Assembly (NCBI GenBank): GCA_036872755.1
Contig: JAVHNS010000003.1
Span: forward strand, 3,162,001 to 3,226,000
Origin: Orbilia blumenaviensis
Taxonomy: Eukaryota > Ascomycota > Orbiliomycetes > Orbiliales > Orbiliaceae
Reading direction: 5' to 3'
DNA: 64,000 nucleotides
Shown here piece by piece: positions 10,292 to 21,340 of the stretch. Made by a program: the position numbers and the translations under genes. Under the pieces are notes generated by a model that was given only the letters and a program-made list of their open reading frames with translations, had not been told where the DNA came from and ran no database searches. Positions within the stretch are counted from its first letter, which is position 1; each line of letters opens with the position of its first letter.

Positions 10292-11895
10292 CTAGGCGAG
10301 ATAAATTTGGGTTGCTTTCCCCCACCAGTGGCATATATATGAGTACCCTGGCAAATTCACTGACGCCATTCCATTAAACGAAGGAACCCACCTCACAAAC
10401 CAAATGTTTCGGATGATCCTGACCCGAACCCTATGGGTTATCCCTTCTTCAGCGCTTGAAAGGGTGGAAGTTGAATTACGTGCGTACCATCCGTATGTTC
10501 GAATATTCGGGAACCAACGACTAGTTAGATAGTTCATGATGTCCGTGGGTCTGTACGAAATGGGCCCATGGGGGATGACAGTTGACTCTGTGATTTCTCT
10601 GGCTGGATCACCAATGGCGGTTTGCGTTTTGCTCTCACCCGCATGGTTGAAATTGATCAGGTTCGTATGAAGAGGTATAAGTCGGTTGGTATGAAACTAT
10701 TGCTCGGAGATGTCAAGTCAGCGATCAAGCAGATAGCTATCAGGGTTAACCAAATAAAATCTGGGAAGCCAGAGGAAACTTACGGTTGCATTCCAGCTCG
10801 CTCTCGTCACGAAATCAAGGTCTGTCAGATTGGGAAATATCTGGCACGCTTCGTGAGCTGTGATCTCACGCTCCCTTAGACTGGGACTCCGCGCCTCACT
10901 GTAGAGCCTGAACACTTTCAAGCTTCGAGACCCAAGGTTTTTGACATACTGGTCCTGATACTCTTCAATGGATTTCAACCTCGCAACAGTAATAAGACGA
11001 TTCGGATTAACCTCTTCCTCTGCGCACCTGAAAACGAAGTGTTTCAATGAAGATCTTATCTGCTGCGGATGTCTGGGATCTGTGACCTTCACCTCCAATA
11101 CCTCCAAATGATTTTTCTGTTGGGCAAAAAGAGCGAAGAAAAGGGTATCGACACGGGTTAGGGCTGATGCTACAGGCCCGAAATGGATCGATAGCTCCCG
11201 AAGGTTTGGCTGTACACGCATTTGCAGCTCGTCCCAGTCTGGGCTGCTGATGGCTGTGCTTCGAGGCGTCGTTAAGTTGTTAGGCGAATCTCCTACGGTG
11301 ATCTCAAGTCTATACAGAGTTGGGATCACGGGGAGGTGGGCCAGCAGATGGAATAAAATCAAGGCTTGGTTTCTTGTGTTGGCTTCTAGGATGGTGATAG
11401 TGCGGAGTTTAGGGAGGGTGTTCATAAAGGTTACCGTGGCCCCGAAGGATCCTATTAGTCTACCACAATTGATAATGATCCCTCTATATCACGGATAGCA
11501 AATGCGCGATTTCATTAGATGTTATTAATTCTCTTTACGTAAATTTGCCGATACGACCGTGGAGTGTGAATCCATATATGAACATACCTTATTTTCGGCA
11601 AATGCTGAGGATTTGCCGTCAGATGGTTTATAGACCGGAGAGTGATATGTACACAGTCGTAGAATAATTCTTCTGCATGAGCATGACACCAACTAGCTGC
11701 GAGTGAGAACGCACTGAGATGTGGTTGATCTAGTCTTTCTAGGATGTTTAAGAGGACTTCTGGAGGTAGCTGACCGAGATTTGAGGTTCGCTGGGTGTTG
11801 ATATTAGTGAAGCCGGCTATGAGAGCCAGACCAGGTGCTGTGTTTGATACATTTGGAGTATTGTCTGGCGCTGGAGCGCCCGATGACTCTTCCAT
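10292..11895 (-). CDS. F-box/LRR-like protein, three exons
   Basis: Model: exons 11895-11588, 11459-10784 and 10696-10292, giving 462 residues. Intron 1 (11587-11460, 128 nt) has GTATGT and a GGTAG acceptor. Intron 2 (10783-10697, 87 nt) has GTAAGT, a CTGAC branch site and CAATAG; phases match at both. I start at ATG 11895 (GTAAAATGGAA); upstream the frame is open only to a TTG. The F-box lies at about residues 40-80: LGQLPPEVLLNILERLDQPH then LSAFSLAASWCHAHAEELFY. The middle exon is leucine-rich (MNTLPKLRTITILEA, QPNLRELSIHFG, HLEVLEVKV), as in F-box/LRR substrate adaptors. The last exon carries SRWFPNIRTYGWYARNSTST and ends in a Trp-rich tail. Likely an SCF adaptor; substrate unknown. Confidence 0.75.
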
Positions 11896-12732
11896 TTTAC
11901 TGACTTGCTGGTTTAAAAAAGATGCTAGAATTCCTTGAATGGGAACGTCGAAGGTACAGCAACTACTTCCACTGATGGTATTGATATCCGCGTTTTTAAG
12001 AGATGCAGCGCAACTAACCACTGAGATAGGATTCCCCAGTTCTGACAATTTGACTTGTTTTAATCCTGGGCTTGGTTCAGAACTTCCGCCCAGGCCAGGT
12101 CTTTGGAGAATACCCGTCAGGATTACAACTTTCGAAGTGTGTTACAATTAACACACCGAGACCATCCCCATGCTCTGTCAACGATATCAATATTTGGCTC
12201 AGTGTCGATTTGGACTTGAATATCTATACTTGAGTACGTAGTGCCAAAACTAAAATCCCTGGGGCCCTAGGCAGGGCTGATAGGAGGCCCAGGTGCTCAG
12301 TAGTATTTCCGAGTCCGCCGATACCCTGGGGTCAGTTTTTTGGATTAAATAAATAAAAAAATACATGTAAGTTGCTATAGATAAAGAAAGCTCTACTGTT
12401 CTTGCACGGCATTCTGAATAAACTAGCTACAGTCGTACATCGATATAGTTTCATTATATAATATATATACAGTATGGAGGCTCTTAAAGCAAGTTCTAGA
12501 ACGAAATTTTAACTATGTAACATTTTCGACCGATAGATGTGATATGGAACATATTCAGTAGGGATAGTAGTATCAAAAGTACATCAAAGAGCTTCAAAGA
12601 AAAGATTCACAACAAAAAATCAATACTAGGAATTGAAATTACAAGCAGCGGAAAGAACTCATGATCAGACGCGGGACAAGATAAATAATTAAGGGATCTG
12701 GATCTAATATACTCTAGTCGAGTACTTGCTGT
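11896..12732. other. intergenic, no supported gene
   Basis: Promoter side of the F-box/LRR gene, then AT-rich 3' flank of the GPI-protein gene. Nothing else seen. Confidence 0.5.
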
Positions 12733-13731
12733 TCAAAGAAAAATTCCAAGTGCCAGAACAGTAGTGACAATGATACCACAGACGGGAATTTTCTCCATGA
12801 TAGACGCAGCAGAGCTACTAGCAGAGGTACTAGCGGCAGGGCTGTCTTCGTCAGTTGGGGTGGCACTATCCGGTAGGTTGATGGTTCCGCCGGAGAGAGA
12901 GATCGTTGGCATTCCAGTAGGCTCTGCATCATCGATATCGCCGACCTCAGTTTCTGTAGAGTCATCGGCGGAAGAAGTGACATCTGTAACGGCAGGCGCT
13001 TCGGTGGGGCGGGCTTGCGTTGGGTTGGGCGCATTTGGTCTAATTAGACGGCCTGTCGGAGTAGGCTCACTGGTGACAGCAAGTCCTTGTCCGGTGCAGG
13101 CGATGCCTCCGTCATTACGAGTAGTGCATGTTGGAGTGGCCGAAGGGCTGGTGTACCGAGTATTAGTCAAGGCTTCCAATACAGCGCTGAGAACAGCCTC
13201 TGGGAAAGGCACTCACCAGACAGCTACCCCTCCTGTGGGATTGCTTCCGAAGTTTGCGCATGCGGTCGGCCGTGGGCCACAGGTTCTACCGCTATATAAT
13301 TATTAGCGCGGTTAATGCCATATTTACTAATACCTAACACTTACGCAGGGCAACACTTCAGTGCGCTGCCTTCGAAGACACATTGGTCACCCGCAGGGCA
13401 TCCGTCGACTATCGAGATGTTAGTATATATACCGACCCCAGCTCCCGATATCGATGTATATACGGAGTAAGGATGGGAGGCACCTACCGAACTCTCCATT
13501 ACGCATGCAGCACACGGGTGCACAAGAGACGTTGTCGCCGGAAATCTCGCAGATGACATCGGCAGGGTTACCGGTAATAGCAGAGCAGGAGCTACCGATA
13601 CCGATCGAGCCCGAGCCTTGCCTCTTGGCAAGAGTGTATCTTTTCAGGCTGTGGCTCTGGGGTGCATGGAGATCCACTGCCAGAGCGGTTGTAGCGAGAA
13701 GGAAAACCGGGAGTAGCTTCGAAGAAATCAT
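12733..13731 (-). CDS. GPI-anchored, Cys-rich secreted cell-surface protein, four exons
   Basis: Model: exons 13731-13488, 13408-13345, 13291-13217 and 13147-12733, giving 265 residues. The introns are 79, 53 and 69 nt with GTAGGT, GTAAGT and GTGAGT donors and CTAAC/CTAAT branch sites; phases are consistent. Signal peptide at about 1-18 (MISSKLLPVFLLATTALA), then a basic KR site (TLAKRQGSG) that suits Kex2-type cleavage. The mature part is Cys-rich: CSAITG, SCAPVCCMRNG, GCPAGDQCVFEG, KCCPAGRTCG, CPSATPTCTT. A long Pro/Ser/Thr/Asp/Glu region follows, likely O-glycosylated, then an SSSAAS small-residue segment and a hydrophobic tail (CGIIVTTVLALGIFL), the layout of a GPI-attachment signal. Expected at the plasma membrane or cell wall. 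Precise role unknown; no enzymatic motif. Confidence 0.85.
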
Positions 13732-15175
13732 ATTGTATCTGGTACACGAGCTAGGAAAGAATATGAAATAAGAAATTCGACAGAATTAAGTTAGGCTGTC
13801 AAAGCCGAAGCGTATTCTTAGATGTATGTACTATTTCGAACTAGAAAAACGGCACGCGGAGGTAGCGAAAGGGTGGAAGAAAAATGGGAACTGGAAATTT
13901 CCTGAAACCGCCAAATTTTGCGGGCGAGGAGTAGATATATATCCGCTGCCCACAGTCCCAAAAATCTCATTTTTATCCACTCATTCCCACGGCATACATG
14001 AACCCAACATGAATAACAGTGCCTTGCGTTTCAACACGCCTGGATGTTGCGGGGCGCAGGAGATTCAAGCATTCAAGAAGCTAGTTTGAAGCATGTAAAC
14101 AGACGCCTTCCTAAACAACTAGTTTAAAGTTATGTGGCGATGAGGCTCACAGATGTGCATAGGATAGAGTCACCGATAGAACGTCAGACCTAGCTTCTGG
14201 CCTAGGATTACGTCCAATGAAAAGCCGGCACGGGTGCATTGTCGCTGTCGCTGTCGGTTGGATGTTGGATGTTGGACTTCAGGCTAGGGGATGTAAATTT
14301 TACTCCCATGGGGGTCCTCTTAGCACACCAACTCGACATTGCGGCGGCAAGGCATCTAGACCAACTTTGTGACATTTTGATCATGAAACTGGTGGTGTGG
14401 TAGGAGGTAGCGCGGGCTTGCGCTAATAAATCGTGTGTATGTATTCACTCCCTTCATTCAGGAAGAGCGGTTGTTAGTACTTTCTCTTAAACATATAAAT
14501 CGGCAATGACTGGCTTAACTTCCAAGATAGGGTTGTATAGAAATATATTATGCATGAGCATTATGCACAAAGATTTAAATTGAAGTTAATAGCCTTACTA
14601 GACTTGGAAGTTAAGGGGTGGCTCGAACGTTCTCGGCTGGTGCGGGGAGTGCTACTCCCTGAAGCATGATGTTCCTACACTATTATTAATTTTGAGATAA
14701 CACATAAACTACCGATTAGCCCCCCGGAGCTCCAGATTTTTATTGGGAGTGGATATATATAGATTACTGCGACAAGTTGCAGTGGGAGCGTTGGATTGAG
14801 AGCTGACCTGAATATTCACAATAATGCACTGTGTAGTGGCTTTTGATCTTGCAATGATATATGATCTTCAAGGGATACTGATGAAGCTGGCAGCCGAAGT
14901 ATTATTTACGGATAAGGTAGAAATACATGTTACACGGTAGTACCGAGGCCGAACGATAGCTATACTATCGCGCAACTGGTGTGTACGACGTTAGCCTGGC
15001 CTGGTAGCTATCGTGTGCCAAGGTCCGCCAAGCTTCAGGACTTGACCAACACATTCTCTATGTTGTGTTTTTCCCTTGCTTCACCTCCTCACTCTCGCTG
15101 TGTCGACTGGCTCTCGCTAGCGCGCTCAGGCCGCAAGGCCGATCAAAGTCCCGTAACGTTAGTTACAAATCTAGA
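13732..15175. other. intergenic, no supported gene
   Basis: Shared upstream region between the minus-strand GPI-protein gene and the plus-strand F-box-like gene. Short frames only; no motif. Confidence 0.5.
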
Positions 15176-15949
15176 ATGGCTGGAAACATATCTGCCGCCA
15201 TGCATGTCCTCCTGCTCCCAGAGCTTCTCGAGCAGATTCTCATCGATTTCTTCTATATCCTTTGGCCTGGCAGGCCTAGCACCAGACCCTCCTTAGCTCT
15301 TCTCCATTTACGCAGCGTATCAGCAACATGGCGTTCAATGATCGATACCTCACCGACACTTCAAAGTCTGACCTTCCGCAACAGGCAGCTGTATAACCCA
15401 AACGGAGGAGAAAGATACGACACTAACGGTTGCTTCCTATATTGGTTGATTGCAAATCTTGAAACGTCTGTACTGCGGGAGTCGGCGGATCTTGCTGCTA
15501 GAACCAGGCGCCAGAACTTCGAAAACTTCGCTAATAGGGCTTGGAATAACGGATCTAGCGAGTTCCCATGGATGTATATTACAAAACCAGCAGTCACAGA
15601 AGTCTCACTATACTTTGGTGTCGCGGCTTACCACTCCAGGTTGCCAGGGCAATGGATGGAGTATAAGAGCTCTTCGAGCGTGGGCTCTTGCGCGAAATGG
15701 AAAGGAAATAGGCTGTCATTGCATAGTGCTACTGGTATTACTACAGATCTTATACTAGAGAAGATCGTGGAGACACTACGTGCTTTGTACGAGCTTCCTG
15801 GGCCGGGGTCGTTTTTCATCTGTGAAATTAGTATGAAGTTTGGTGTGGAGGAACGAGAGGAACTGGATGGGTATGATGATGGTGTATTGATGCGACGCCA
15901 GTCAGAATTGGGCGATGAGGTTTGCGCGCTGGAGTATGTGCTGTTCTAA
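15176..15949 (+). CDS. F-box-like protein, family with PAV-TEV motif
   Basis: Single exon, 257 residues from ATG 15176 (AGAATGGCT). The frame continues upstream to a GTG, but the upstream residues are not protein-like. F-box-like helix at residues 12-56: LLLPELLEQILIDFFYILWP, then LALLHLRSVSATWRSMIDTS. After it comes a central region with FLYWLIANLE, then KPAVTEVSLYFGV at residues 137-149, and GITTDLILEKIVETLRALYE at residues 187-206. The last two blocks recur in the neighbouring genes at 16239, 19185 and 21341, so these four look like paralogues. Presumed ubiquitin-ligase adaptor; the conserved post-F-box part is not a domain I can name. Confidence 0.7.
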   Translation: MAGNISAAMHVLLLPELLEQILIDFFYILWPGRPSTRPSLALLHLRSVSATWRSMIDTSPTLQSLTFRNRQLYNPNGGERYDTNGCFLYWLIANLETSVLRESADLAARTRRQNFENFANRAWNNGSSEFPWMYITKPAVTEVSLYFGVAAYHSRLPGQWMEYKSSSSVGSCAKWKGNRLSLHSATGITTDLILEKIVETLRALYELPGPGSFFICEISMKFGVEEREELDGYDDGVLMRRQSELGDEVCALEYVLF

Positions 15950-16238
15950 GGAGAGGGGAATGGGAAACACTGGGTCTTCGGCTGGTGCCGCAATTTTGAA
16001 CCTTGGCTCGATTTTGTCCCCGATAAGCGGCTTTAAGGCTACTGAATGATTGATGGGTGCCCTGAACAGAATTAAAATCGCCCCAATAACTTAAAAGTTC
16101 TGAGTGCTATAACAACCAAATGATCCGATGTGACAAGTCGAGGTTCCAAATAGAGCAAACCATGCAATAAATTGATGAAGCGTCTAGCTGGTTGGTACTA
16201 ATATTGCTGTTCTTCTCTTTTCCCTTGAGCTTGGCGTT

Positions 16239-17516
16239 TTAGCCGTAGCTATCGATTTCCATATCATCATTTCCATCATCATCACCATCATATTCGCTAT
16301 CCGTTCCTTCACCACCGCTTTTACTGTTGTCTTTCACTTTGTTCAGACGAATCTGTCGCTTAGTTCCTTCGGAATTGTCGACTTTGCAGCCTTTTCGTCT
16401 CTTCTTCGACGGGTCACGGAATGGATCATAATCACTTTTCGGTTTGAACGTGATTCTGGATTCATTCTTGATCTCAAGTCTTGAGTCGACCAAAAAGATC
16501 CTGGCGGATCTATTGCATGTCTCGAAGAGTGTCATTTGCATCCTTTTAGAGAGATCTTGTTCTCCGAGTTTATCCCGGTTCCCGGATAAAAAACCAATTT
16601 CGATCATCCAGAGCATGTATGAAGGCTTCACACGGTGATATCCAGCAATAATACCGAGTATGTGATTAGTGACATCCGTCACTGTAACGCCGTGGGGATT
16701 CTTGATAATGAAAGCATCTTCTATGATGCGGTCATACTTGGCGAAGTCTCGTATTTTGAAGCTGAATTCTGCCGATGCTAGGAAATCACCGATGGGGCAG
16801 CAGACGGCCTTTCTGAGTTTAGGGTCAGGGTTGTTAACGTAGTTTCGGGTGAACATTGGGTGGGAATCGGCTTGGAACCCTAGCCAGATCTCAGAAACAG
16901 GTGGATCGCTGATGAAATCCGTTGGTGAGAACCCATCACGAGGTATCATGGCATCTTGAACAAGCTGACGAAGAGCTGAGAAGTTCGTGTTGGGTATTGT
17001 AGGAGAAGCCGCCTTTTCTTTCATCCTGCAGCCGAGCCACGATAGGAAGGGTATATGCAGTCGATGATCTTCCCCTCCCTCCGCTAGAACTGGGTTCCGA
17101 AAGGGTAAGAGATAAGATCCTTGAATCAACCGGCGCCAATACTGGCATACCCATTGCAGGCTGTAGAGCCTCCGCAAAGAGTCTGTTTCCGCGTTCGCAT
17201 TGAAGGGAATGAGATAGGAGCCTTTCATGTAGTCTGACGGCGCATCGTAGATGTTTGACAAGATCCTATGAAGGAATTGTGGGTGGAAGAGAACAGTTGC
17301 TACAGCAGAATGTAGTCGTGGCACACCAACCAATCGGTCCCTATTTGGCTTCGAGGGCATGGTTGGAGGGCGGGAATAGATGTCAATTGATTCCATTGAA
17401 ATATCCGACATGGGCGATTCAGCGATTGTGGGGCTTGTGTATTCGTTCCTTGTTGGAGTCGTGGGTACTATCAGGCATAAATCAGTTCGATTGCTACACC
17501 CACCTAGGAGCGGCAT
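16239..17516 (-). CDS. F-box-like protein with acidic C-terminal tail
   Basis: Open frame of 425 residues from ATG 17516; the frame continues six codons further to a GTG. Alternative starts at MSDISMES are possible, and a short upstream intron cannot be excluded. F-box-like region at about residues 80-135: FHPQFLHRILSNIYDAPSDY, then LRRLYSLQWVCQYWRRLIQG. The shared family blocks follow: FLSWLGCRMKEKAA, DPPVSEIWLGF (about 204-214) and HGVTVTDVTNHILGIIAGYH (about 275-294). The C-terminus has a bipartite basic stretch (KKRRKGCKVD) and an Asp/Glu-rich tail ending DDDGNDDMEIDSYG, which suggests a nuclear protein. It is transcribed away from the plus-strand paralogue at 19185 and towards the one at 15176. 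Function beyond the presumed SCF role unknown. Confidence 0.7.
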   Translation of the reverse strand: MPLLGGCSNRTDLCLIVPTTPTRNEYTSPTIAESPMSDISMESIDIYSRPPTMPSKPNRDRLVGVPRLHSAVATVLFHPQFLHRILSNIYDAPSDYMKGSYLIPFNANAETDSLRRLYSLQWVCQYWRRLIQGSYLLPFRNPVLAEGGEDHRLHIPFLSWLGCRMKEKAASPTIPNTNFSALRQLVQDAMIPRDGFSPTDFISDPPVSEIWLGFQADSHPMFTRNYVNNPDPKLRKAVCCPIGDFLASAEFSFKIRDFAKYDRIIEDAFIIKNPHGVTVTDVTNHILGIIAGYHRVKPSYMLWMIEIGFLSGNRDKLGEQDLSKRMQMTLFETCNRSARIFLVDSRLEIKNESRITFKPKSDYDPFRDPSKKRRKGCKVDNSEGTKRQIRLNKVKDNSKSGGEGTDSEYDGDDDGNDDMEIDSYG

Positions 17517-19184
17517 GGGCCCCCAAATTATCACTCCCTAACAAGAACCTGGGTCGGAAAAAAAATAAAAAAATTCTCAAAGGACAGGAGGTTACTGAAA
17601 ATACCGGAGGTCATATCTGGATGGTTTGCCGGTGGTAGTGATGATGACCGTTAATGAGGGTCGTTTGAATGGAGCAGCATATGGATAGACGATTGTGGTT
17701 ATTGATAGAACGAAGTAGGTAAGTACCTACGTACTACTCAGTTAGGCAATGCCTTAAAAAGTGGATTACCTGATGCGATACTACTCCTCATTCTGAAAGA
17801 GCGTTGACGTTACGCGCCCTGATTGCAGCACCTTTATAGCATGGATCCTTCCTCGGTGTTGCAGCACCAGTCCCTTTCACATCAACCTAGTAGTACCCAA
17901 CGTTCCCATCATACTACCCCTAAAAAATACCATACGACAGCGCACTCCAGAGAGTGTAAGCAAAATGGAGGATAGTTAATCTCATAAACAAACTTGAAGA
18001 TAGTACTAGGGCCTAGTGGGGTGAAAGCTTTGTTCCTGTTGAGGAAGAAATCAGGGGCAAGTAGGTTACAGATATTTTTTATCCTCATATATCTAGCTGC
18101 TTGTAGCTTATACTGCCAGATATGCTTGGAATGTGATTGAAACTCTAGATCTCTTTCTCTACCTGCTTCCTAGCCCATGAGCGGTTGTTTTATAGATCCA
18201 CGGAAGCAACCAATGAATATCGAAGGAACAACAATTCCATAGAATGAAAATATTCCGCCCTGTATATCATATATATCGACACGGAAGTGTCTAGACAATG
18301 ATAGTATTCTGACAGTGAAGCCGAACAGAAGGTAGTGACTACAGCTATGATTCAAATATAAGCGCTGCATGCCCGGCTAAGACCTTAATCCTTAGCGCAA
18401 GCCATTGGGATTGCCTAGTCGACAGCCCCACCAAGAACTCTTGATCCCTGGGAATTTTTAAAACGTCGTGATGTGTCTTGCGGATATGCTTTATCTACAG
18501 TGGCGAGGTTGAAGAGCATGTTGAAGGAGACCCCGTCCCCAATTGTTACCGAATTCTCATGAAGGGATCATGAATACTCACAATATCGGTATCAGCAGAT
18601 CTTTTGATGAGTATGCCGGTTTTGCTGACGAATGCTGCTTAGAGGGTGTTATGGCGACTGAAAAAATGGCCACAAACCAGAAAAACCCCCGAGTGCGTCA
18701 TTGATTTCGATCGCTAGCAGGGATGGAACGACGACGGAGGTCGATAGTCTTGCTGTTTTTGTTAAAAATCGTTCAAAATTTCTTAGGCCCCTTTATAGAG
18801 ATGTAATGGACCCTAGAGATAGGAATTGCTAGCATATTTACCTATTAGTACCTCTGTAGTGCCAGAAGTCTGATTTGAAGAGAAGCAACCTAATGGAAGC
18901 TGGGGTTAGCCTCTGTTGCTCTAGCTTTGATCGCTGAGCCCTATAAGGATTAATTATATCACACACACAGCATGTAAGCCAGACTCTTGTACAACGCCAT
19001 CAATCTAGGACGTCAACCTTCTTCATCTTACCACTCCTCCCACGCCGTTGCGTACTACCCCTCCCAAATATATCTCGCCCCTCGTGGTAGTCTCGTGTTT
19101 ATCTAGGACTGGGACCGAGACTAATCTAGGAGTATAAAAATACAAGCTCTCCGCCGCGAAAGCCTCTGAATTCCGCTCACCAAA
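17517..19184. other. intergenic, no supported gene
   Basis: Divergent promoter region between two F-box-like genes. Short frames only; a TATA box near the right end serves the 19185 gene. Confidence 0.5.
19133..19140 (+). promoter_or_regulatory. TATA box of the 19185 gene
   Basis: TATAAAAA lies 52 bp upstream of the ATG at 19185. Confidence 0.5.
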
Positions 19185-20257
19185 ATGTCGATCCTCGGGT
19201 ACGATATTGACAAAATCTCCTTCATCTAGTCCAATCGCCCAATCACTTGTCTACCTGAGGACTTCAACTAGCTAATATTTCCTGCGTTCTTGCTAGAGGT
19301 TTAGCACTTCTTCCGGTTCCTCCAGAGATGATGCGCATGTTCCGAGGCGCTAGGAGCTTCAACTCGATCTACAGCGATCCGATGTGGCCCGAAGCTCTCT
19401 ATCAAATCCTCCAACGTGTCTGCCCTCCACAGTCCTGGAACCAATCAACCCGAAATCAAGAATTTACCGACCTGTGGCGTACATGCCGGTCAGTTTGTAG
19501 AACTTGGAAAAACATTATCGAAAACCCACAGATCGGAAACCAGAATAATGCCGTGGGAAATCTCATGATTGCTACTTTCAAAAACAACACGCCGGCGACG
19601 TTGAATTCGGAGGTCCAGTACTGTATCATGGCCATTAAATGGGTCCAGAAACGCATCAATTCAGAAGTTAACCAGCAGCAGCTGAATCCACCAAGCGCCA
19701 GCCGCCGATTCGGACTCCGCTGCCATACTGAATTCAAGCTACTTTGGCGGAACTGTAATGTAACACAAATGTATGCCAGCTTTCCGGTTGTCAAGAACCT
19801 ACGTATTCGCTCGATGGTTCGAGCTACGGAGCTTGACCAAAGGAAGGCCCTTCTACGGGTCAAGGGTTTTAATATCCCCGGTGCGAGCATCCTCAGGGAG
19901 TGGGACGGATGGCATCTGACTGCTCCAGGAGGGGTTACGTTGGACATGATGGTAGCTTTTGTAGCACTTGCCGTCGAAATCGACGTCTTGATGCAAAACG
20001 CCAGAGATAGAGAACTGGTGGGGACCCCGAGACCTCGATTCTTGGATTTGCTATTCACTTTCATCAGTACTTCGGATGCAAAAATCCTGGCAACACATAA
20101 ATTTGATATACCAATGGTCGAGGGTCAGATGTTATCCGGAGGTAATGAGCTGGGGGACTTATGGAATCAATTGATGAATACTGTTCTGGGTGGTGACGCT
20201 GGCGGTGAGCAGGGCGGACCAAGTGGAAGTGGCGGTCAAGGTGCGCTGAATGGCTAG
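19185..20257 (+). CDS. F-box-like protein with a 14-nt first exon
   Basis: Model: exons 19185-19198 and 19297-20257, 324 residues. The 98-nt intron starts GTACGA, has a GCTAAT branch site and ends GCTAG. The tiny first exon (ATG TCG ATC CTC GG) joins in phase to give MSILGGLALLPVPPEMMRMF. I prefer this to the ORF-internal ATG at 19328 because the TATA box and CACCAAAATGTCG context fit. F-box-like region: MWPEALYQILQRVCPP, then LWRTCRSVCRTWKNIIENPQ. Family blocks: AIKWVQKRI, FPVVKNLRIRSM (about 167-178) and GGVTLDMMVAFVALAVEIDV (about 216-235). The C-terminus is Gly-rich (GGDAGGEQGGPSGSGGQG). A paralogue of the genes at 15176, 16239 and 21341. Confidence 0.72.
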
Positions 20258-21340
20258 GATCTTTCTATACGCCTAGATAGCCTTACGTTGAGTGAATAGT
20301 TGGCCCAGTCTGTACCCTTTTCGTATCGTGTGAGCTTTGTGAAAGCCGCGTTTCTTGATTCTTAATGGTTTCGGGATTCTTACCTGGCTATTTTTATTTT
20401 CGTGTGGCATTAGACCTTTCTATAGAAACCTTCGGACATGGGTGCTCCGTCACAAACTCATCGCTAGATACTTTATTCAAAATGGAGCCTTAAAGCGAAT
20501 TTCGAACTGTGATCCGTAGATCTTTGTAGCATTTCGGTGTAGTCTTGATTCCAAACTCCGGTATTTTGCCCCCAAGTTTATACCAACGCTGGTGAGATAC
20601 AATATTTGACATCACCTAGGTAGAGTAATACACATTTTGTAGAGTAGAATCTCATGAATCCACGCATTCTAAACCTTTGGACTCAAGTCCAAGGCCCTTA
20701 AGATCTACCTCCAAAATTAAAAGCTCCTTCCAGCGAAGATATGGATTCTGTTTGTTATCTTTAGATTATATAGGCTTATCAACTAAAGGGACCTTCTTAT
20801 ATATAAAGTTTGGAAAGTAGTCTAGGAGTAACATAAAAACCGATGTCCGCATATACATTGATAAGTTAGCAGTCGCGTCCTCGATGATACTAAACTTCTA
20901 AAAGCATAGTCCTCTCAAATCTCAAATTCCATTCGGCAAGAACCCTAAAAGCCGTCATCGTGCAGTAAGTCATAGTATATATTGAATTAGGAACACACTT
21001 TGAGAAAATACCTAATTATATGCGTGACTCCCTAAAACTTCCCTAGTCCGAGTATAAAAGCAGAGATAGCAATCTCCCGCGTTTGAACTCTTGAAATACT
21101 CCCAATACCCCTATGCTTGACGCCATTACCGTATCTTAGATTTGATATCTTCTTTGAGCTGGAACTCACCTTCTTAAAATCCTTTACATCCTATTATTGC
21201 ACAAAGTTACCTCTACTCCATCGAACCTTCCTGGCGAAGCCCCTCCATCACGGGAAAATATCTTCTGCCAGATAGATATCCCTATCTATTCACACACCCA
21301 GGATCTACCCTATCCCAGCAAAACCCAACCATATCTGGGG
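20258..21340. other. intergenic and possible 5' leader
   Basis: Contains TATAAAAG at 21053-21060 and a short ATG frame at 21113-21139 (eight codons then TAG) that could be an upstream ORF or a first exon of the next gene. Otherwise AT-rich with no coding signal. Confidence 0.45.
21053..21060 (+). promoter_or_regulatory. TATA box, probable promoter of the 21341 gene
   Basis: TATAAAAG within CCGAGTATAAAAGCAGAG, closely like the element before the 19185 paralogue (AGTATAAAAA). It implies a 5' leader of about 250 nt before the modelled start. Confidence 0.4.

Noticed and set aside
12764..13306. 180-codon plus-strand ORF
   Set aside because: Antisense shadow of the GPI-anchored protein gene, whose exons, signal peptide and GPI tail are clear.
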